Positions 14,138-17,245 of a DNA stretch of 17,245 bases are shown here, one piece after another (the first letter of the stretch is position 1; each line of letters begins with the position of its first letter). Where the stretch lies: contig CALPIR020000023.1 in assembly GCA_943323675.2 (NCBI GenBank), positions 1 to 17,245 on the forward strand, read 5' to 3'. The notes beneath the pieces are model-generated. The model searched no databases. It had not been told where the DNA came from and saw nothing but the letters and a program-made list of their open reading frames with translations. Source of the stretch: Chitinophaga pinensis. Its GTDB lineage: Bacteria > Bacteroidota > Bacteroidia > UKL13-3. The position numbers and the translations under genes are program-made.

Positions 14138-14431
14138 TTATTTGGCTAGCTCAACGAAGGTAAACCCTTTTCTATTGCCATCCTCAACATAATCTATTTG
14201 CATACCTGCAAAAAAGAAAACCTCTCCTGGGCTGTAAATTACATCTATACCTTGTATGTTGGTTAGTTTATCCTTATCCGTTTTTTCATCAAACCCAATT
14301 AATAACCGTTTGTTGGTTTCGTTTTTTTGACGAATACCCACACGTAAAAAATTATTAGCAGGTATTTGAAGTGTTTGCTGGTATTTTTCTATAGCTTGAA
14401 TAGCCAAAGTTGTAAAATGTATGATTTCCAT
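14138..14431 (-). CDS. HesB/IscA-like protein lacking all cysteines
   Basis: The 97-residue protein follows the HesB/IscA (A-type Fe-S carrier) layout: IHFTTLAIQAIEKYQ at the start, LRVGIRQKNETNKRLLIGFD at 29-48, GIDVIYSPGEVFFFAGMQIDYVED at 61-84 and RKGFTFVE at 87-94. A-type carriers bind iron or Fe-S clusters through three cysteines, one after the LRVGV..GGC motif and two in a C-terminal CGC. Here the first is replaced in the QKNETN segment, and the protein ends at ELAK before the usual CGCG tail. No cysteine exists anywhere in it, so it cannot be a conventional cluster carrier. The frame is intact and the length close to normal, so it appears to be a functional but repurposed member. It is divergent from the response regulator (157 bp). 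Confidence 0.8.
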   Translation of the reverse strand: MEIIHFTTLAIQAIEKYQQTLQIPANNFLRVGIRQKNETNKRLLIGFDEKTDKDKLTNIQGIDVIYSPGEVFFFAGMQIDYVEDGNRKGFTFVELAK

Positions 14432-14588
14432 GTGCGATGCAAATAAACAAAAATCAGTCAGCTTATTTGTTGATTTTAGTAAGTAGTTTGATGTATGCTT
14501 CTAATGTTAACTAATGGTAGATAACAATTACTTCGTTTATTTTTATTTGCCAAAAAAAGTAGACACTTTTACCACAAACTTTTAAACT

Positions 14589-15965
14589 ATGGCAAAGATT
14601 TTAATTATAGATGACGAGAAGGCTATTCGTGTAACACTGAAAGAGATTTTAGAATACGAAGGCTATATTGTTGATGAGGCTGCCGATGGCGCCACTGGTT
14701 TAGAGAAGATAGAGAACGAAGATTATGCTGCCGTTTTATGCGATGTTAAAATGCCTAAAATGGATGGTCTTGAGGTTTTAACCAAAGCACATGAGATTGA
14801 TGATGATATTCCTTTCGTAATGATATCTGGCCATGGTACTATTGAAACAGCCGTGGAAGCAACCAAAAAAGGTGCTTACGATTTCATCTCAAAACCACCT
14901 GATTTAAACCGTTTATTAATTACCCTGCGCAATGCCATCGACCGAAAAAGTATGGTGGTTGAAAACAAGGTATTAAAACGTAAGGTTGGTAAAACACGCG
15001 AAATTATTGGTGATAGCCCAGCTATCATGAATATTATTGAAACCATTGATAAAGTTGCACCTACCGATGCGCGTGTATTAATTACAGGCGAAAACGGAAC
15101 AGGTAAGGAATTGGTAGCACGCTGGATCCATGAAAAAAGCAACCGTGCAAAAAACACCTTAATAGAAGTAAACTGTGCCGCTATTCCAACCGAATTAATT
15201 GAGAGTGAATTATTTGGTCATGAAAAAGGTGCATTTACATCTGCTTTAAAACAACGCATTGGCAAGTTTGAACAAGCGCATGAGGGCACTTTGTTTTTGG
15301 ATGAAATTGGCGACATGAGCCTAAGTGCACAAGCCAAGGTATTACGTGCATTGCAAGAAAATAAAATTACACGCGTAGGTGGCGAAATGGATATTGAAGT
15401 AAATGTACGGGTAATTGCTGCAACCAATAAAGACTTGCTAAAAGAGATTGAAAAAGGCAATTTCCGAATGGATTTGTACCACCGTTTAAGTGTTATTTTA
15501 ATACACGTACCTAGCCTTAACGAGCGCAAAGACGACATACCATTGCTAGCCGAAAAGTTTGTGAAAGAAGTTTGCGAAGACAGCGGTGTGCCTAAAAAGA
15601 TGTTTACTCCAAATGCGCTAAACGAGTTGAAAAAAATGAATTGGAGTGGTAACATTCGTGAATTGCGCAACTTGGTTGAACGTTTAATTATATTAAGCGG
15701 ACAACGCATAACAGAAGAAGATGTGGTTAAATATGCAAGCCCAAGCCACAGCCAAAGCAACGAGAAAAGTGTGTTCGAAAAATTCTCGACCCTACAAGAT
15801 TTTAAAGACCATGTAGAGAAGATTTTTATTGAAGAAAAACTTAAAAAGAACGGCTGGAATGTGGCTAAAACTGCACAAGAAATTGACATTCAACGTAGCC
15901 ACTTGTACAACAAAATTGAAAAATACAGCCTACGCAGAGGCGAGGTTAGTGAAATAAATTTGTAA
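14589..15965 (+). CDS. NtrC-family sigma-54-dependent response regulator
   Basis: The 458-residue regulator has three domains. The receiver (1-120) shows acidic residues Asp8 and Asp9, phosphoacceptor Asp52 (CDVKMPKMDG) and Lys102 (FISKPP). The AAA+ domain (about 138-370) shows Walker A GENGTGKE at 167-174, the sigma-54 contact loop GAFTSA at 214-219 (canonically GAFTGA), Walker B TLFLDEIGD at 234-242, and arginines in NFRMDLYHRL at 291-300. A Fis-type helix-turn-helix follows at about 424-446 (NVAKTAQEIDIQRSHLYNKIEKY). It would drive open-complex formation by RNA polymerase with sigma-54 after phosphorylation by a sensor kinase. No histidine kinase lies next to it, so it is an orphan here. 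Its targets are unknown. A hairpin terminator follows the stop. Confidence 0.95.
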   Translation: MAKILIIDDEKAIRVTLKEILEYEGYIVDEAADGATGLEKIENEDYAAVLCDVKMPKMDGLEVLTKAHEIDDDIPFVMISGHGTIETAVEATKKGAYDFISKPPDLNRLLITLRNAIDRKSMVVENKVLKRKVGKTREIIGDSPAIMNIIETIDKVAPTDARVLITGENGTGKELVARWIHEKSNRAKNTLIEVNCAAIPTELIESELFGHEKGAFTSALKQRIGKFEQAHEGTLFLDEIGDMSLSAQAKVLRALQENKITRVGGEMDIEVNVRVIAATNKDLLKEIEKGNFRMDLYHRLSVILIHVPSLNERKDDIPLLAEKFVKEVCEDSGVPKKMFTPNALNELKKMNWSGNIRELRNLVERLIILSGQRITEEDVVKYASPSHSQSNEKSVFEKFSTLQDFKDHVEKIFIEEKLKKNGWNVAKTAQEIDIQRSHLYNKIEKYSLRRGEVSEINL

Positions 15966-15973
15966 TACATTTG
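15966..15973 (+). promoter_or_regulatory. Possible -7 promoter element for the Sua5 gene
   Basis: TACATTTG, an exact TAnnTTTG match, begins directly after the response-regulator stop codon and is identical to the element before the TPR gene. Transcription would start at about 15979, the base of the following hairpin. No TTG lies at -33, so support is partial. Confidence 0.35.
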
Positions 15974-15978
15974 CAAAA

Positions 15979-16012
15979 CCCTAACGGCAGCAATAAGCTC
16001 CGTTAGGGCTTT
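15979..16012 (+). terminator. Intrinsic terminator after the response regulator
   Basis: CCCTAACGG (15979-15987) and CCGTTAGGG (16000-16008) form a perfect 9-bp stem with a 12-nt loop, followed by CTTTATATT. It starts 14 nt after the response-regulator stop and ends just before the next start codon at 16018. It could also fold in the Sua5 leader if that gene is transcribed from 15966-15973. Confidence 0.75.
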
Positions 16013-16017
16013 ATATT

Positions 16018-16986
16018 ATGGTTGGAGCCAACATACAAGCCGCAATTTCTCATTTACAACAAGGCCACTTGGTTGCCATACCTACCGAAACCGTTTATGG
16101 TTTAGCAGCCAATGCTTTTAATCCCGAGGCTGTTGCACAAATATTTGCAGTCAAAAATCGTCCTGCATTTAACCCCCTTATTATTCATACCAACAACCTA
16201 AGTCGTTTGCAAGAATGGGGATTAAACTTGCCCGAAAAAATGTTGCAATTGGCTGCTCATTTTTCTCCAGGGCCATTAACTTATGTTATTCCTAAAAGTG
16301 ATGTTATTCCTGATATTGTTACCGCAGGCACCCAAGCAGTAGCAGTGCGTATTCCAAACCATCCATTAACTTTAGATTTATTAAGTAAACTAGATTTCCC
16401 GTTGGCGGCTCCAAGTGCTAACCCAAGTGGATATGTAAGTCCAACAACAGCACAACACGTTAACCAACAATTAGGGCATGTTATTCCTTATATTTTAGAT
16501 GGTGGTGCATGTGAGGTTGGATTAGAGTCAACCATCATCAGCTTTTTAGATCATACGCCTACCCTGCTTCGCCATGGTGGAGTTACCTTGGAGCAGATTG
16601 AACAAGTAATTGGGAAAATAATTGATAAACCAGGACAATCTGGTGATGATATACTAACCGACAATCCAGTTGCACCTGGTCAGTTGGCTAAGCATTATGC
16701 AACAAAACACCTACTTATACATGATGATCCTGCATTGCATTTTAACAAATTTAACCCATTAAAAACAGCCGTAATTTCTTTTAAAACAATTTATACGCAA
16801 GTACCTCCTCAATTTCAGTTTATATTATCTAGTAAAGGAAATTTGGCGGAGGCTGCGCAAAAACTTTTTGCCGTAATGCGCTTGGTTGATACCATGGAGG
16901 TAGACGTTATTCTTGCAGAAAAGTTCCCCGATGAGGGTTTGGGTAAAGCCATAAACGATAGGCTGAAGCGAGCAAGTGTTATATAA
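16018..16986 (+). CDS. Sua5-type L-threonylcarbamoyladenylate synthase
   Basis: The 322-residue cytoplasmic enzyme makes threonylcarbamoyl-AMP from threonine, bicarbonate and ATP, the first step of the t6A modification at position 37 of tRNAs reading ANN codons. The YrdC domain spans about 7-192, with VAIPTETVYGLAANAF (19-34), KNRPAFNPLIIH (46-57), VRIPNHP (110-116) and APSANPSG (131-138) lining the substrate site, and EVGLESTIISF at 166-176. The linker motif APGQLAKHYATK (219-230) is diagnostic of the longer Sua5 form, followed by a C-terminal Sua5 domain ending LGKAINDRLKRASVI. The start at 16018 is chosen because it gives the usual short lead before the first motif. It converges on the RlpA-like gene with 5 bp between stops. 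Confidence 0.93.
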   Translation: MVGANIQAAISHLQQGHLVAIPTETVYGLAANAFNPEAVAQIFAVKNRPAFNPLIIHTNNLSRLQEWGLNLPEKMLQLAAHFSPGPLTYVIPKSDVIPDIVTAGTQAVAVRIPNHPLTLDLLSKLDFPLAAPSANPSGYVSPTTAQHVNQQLGHVIPYILDGGACEVGLESTIISFLDHTPTLLRHGGVTLEQIEQVIGKIIDKPGQSGDDILTDNPVAPGQLAKHYATKHLLIHDDPALHFNKFNPLKTAVISFKTIYTQVPPQFQFILSSKGNLAEAAQKLFAVMRLVDTMEVDVILAEKFPDEGLGKAINDRLKRASVI

Positions 16987-16991
16987 TTAAA

Positions 16992-17245
16992 TTAATTGGG
17001 TGTGTAACCTGCTGGCCACTCAACTACCCTTATTTTTACTTTTAATAATCCTGCACCTTTAGTTAAACCTAACTGTCTGGCTGCTTCATAGCTTAAATCA
17101 ATAATACGTTTGCGGCTATATGGGCCACGATCGTTAACCCTAACCACAAGCCATTTACCTGTTTTGGCATTGGCCACCCTAACCAATGTGCCAAATGGTA
17201 AAGTACGGTGTGCTGCTGTTAATTTTCTGCCACTATATCGCTCAC
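16992..17245 (-). CDS. RlpA-like double-psi beta-barrel protein, C-terminal part only
   Basis: The frame is open to the right edge, so only the last 83 residues are in the window. The upstream codons (ERYSGRKLTAAHRTLPFG) read in frame with TLVRVANAKTGKWLVVRVND and RGPYSRKRIIDLSYEAARQLGL, which is the RlpA double-psi beta-barrel core. RlpA proteins are septal-ring or cell-envelope proteins, and some are lytic transglycosylases acting on glycan strands stripped of peptides. The conserved His in AAHRTLP and Asp in VNDRGP, thought to be catalytic in active members, are both present. The protein ends in VEWPAGYTPN with no SPOR domain after the barrel. The N-terminal signal peptide would be outside the window. 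The gene extends beyond 17245. Confidence 0.9.
   Translation of the reverse strand, partial: ERYSGRKLTAAHRTLPFGTLVRVANAKTGKWLVVRVNDRGPYSRKRIIDLSYEAARQLGLTKGAGLLKVKIRVVEWPAGYTPN

Noticed and set aside
14432..14588. Sigma-54 (-24/-12) promoter for the response regulator or HesB-like gene
   Set aside because: No TGGCAC-N5-TTGC-like element was found here or upstream of the other genes, so autoregulation through sigma-54 is not supported.
15218..15889. A 223-codon open frame on the minus strand
   Set aside because: It lies entirely antisense to the well-conserved AAA+ region of the response regulator, and its translation has no recognisable domain.
1..17245. tRNA, rRNA, CRISPR array, insertion sequence or phage gene
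   Set aside because: No cloverleaf-like, rRNA-like, regularly spaced repeat, transposase or integrase sequence was seen on either strand by eye. A covariance-model scan would be needed to exclude small RNAs.

Overview
The window is AT-rich DNA from a Bacteroidota chromosome. It is probably a free-living or environmental lineage with a type IX secretion system (T9SS). The evidence is a TonB-dependent receptor with an N-terminal carboxypeptidase-D-like domain, a YHYH protein ending in a T9SS type A sorting domain, a Bacteroidota-type murein peptide ligase, exact matches to the Bacteroidota -7 promoter element (TAnnTTTG), and the absence of obvious Shine-Dalgarno sequences. The genus cannot be told from the sequence. 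No rRNA, tRNA, CRISPR, insertion sequence or phage gene was seen. Apart from a few accessory genes this looks like ordinary chromosome.

Layout. 1-3325: the start of a secreted protein (minus) sits back to back with a TonB-dependent receptor (plus), and the receptor converges on a MOSC-domain protein (minus). 3551-4885: murein peptide ligase (mpl). 5076-8172: a tight three-gene operon encoding an MbnP-like protein, an MbnH-like di-heme peroxidase and a YHYH-domain protein, closed by a perfect-palindrome terminator. 8249-8905: a TPR membrane protein with a good promoter candidate. 9076-11756: a beta-carbonic anhydrase behind a SulP anion transporter, with a small secreted protein upstream. 11809-13845: a family 2 glycosyltransferase and a MacB-like ABC permease. 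14138-14431: a HesB/IscA-like protein without cysteines, divergent from a sigma-54-type response regulator (14589-15965). 16018-16986: a Sua5-type threonylcarbamoyl-AMP synthase, converging on a truncated RlpA-like gene at the right edge.

How the genes work together. The most interesting block is the MbnP-MbnH-YHYH operon. In methanotrophs, MbnP/CorA/MopE-type proteins bind copper, and the partner di-heme enzyme oxidises a tryptophan to kynurenine. Here the pair occurs with no visible methanobactin biosynthesis genes and is followed directly by a histidine-rich protein tagged for the cell surface. This suggests a copper-related system split between periplasm and surface, but that is inference. 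The second functional unit is SulP plus carbonic anhydrase, which probably takes up bicarbonate and equilibrates it with CO2. Mpl, RlpA, Sua5 and the response regulator are cell-wall, tRNA-modification and regulatory genes with no evident link to either unit.
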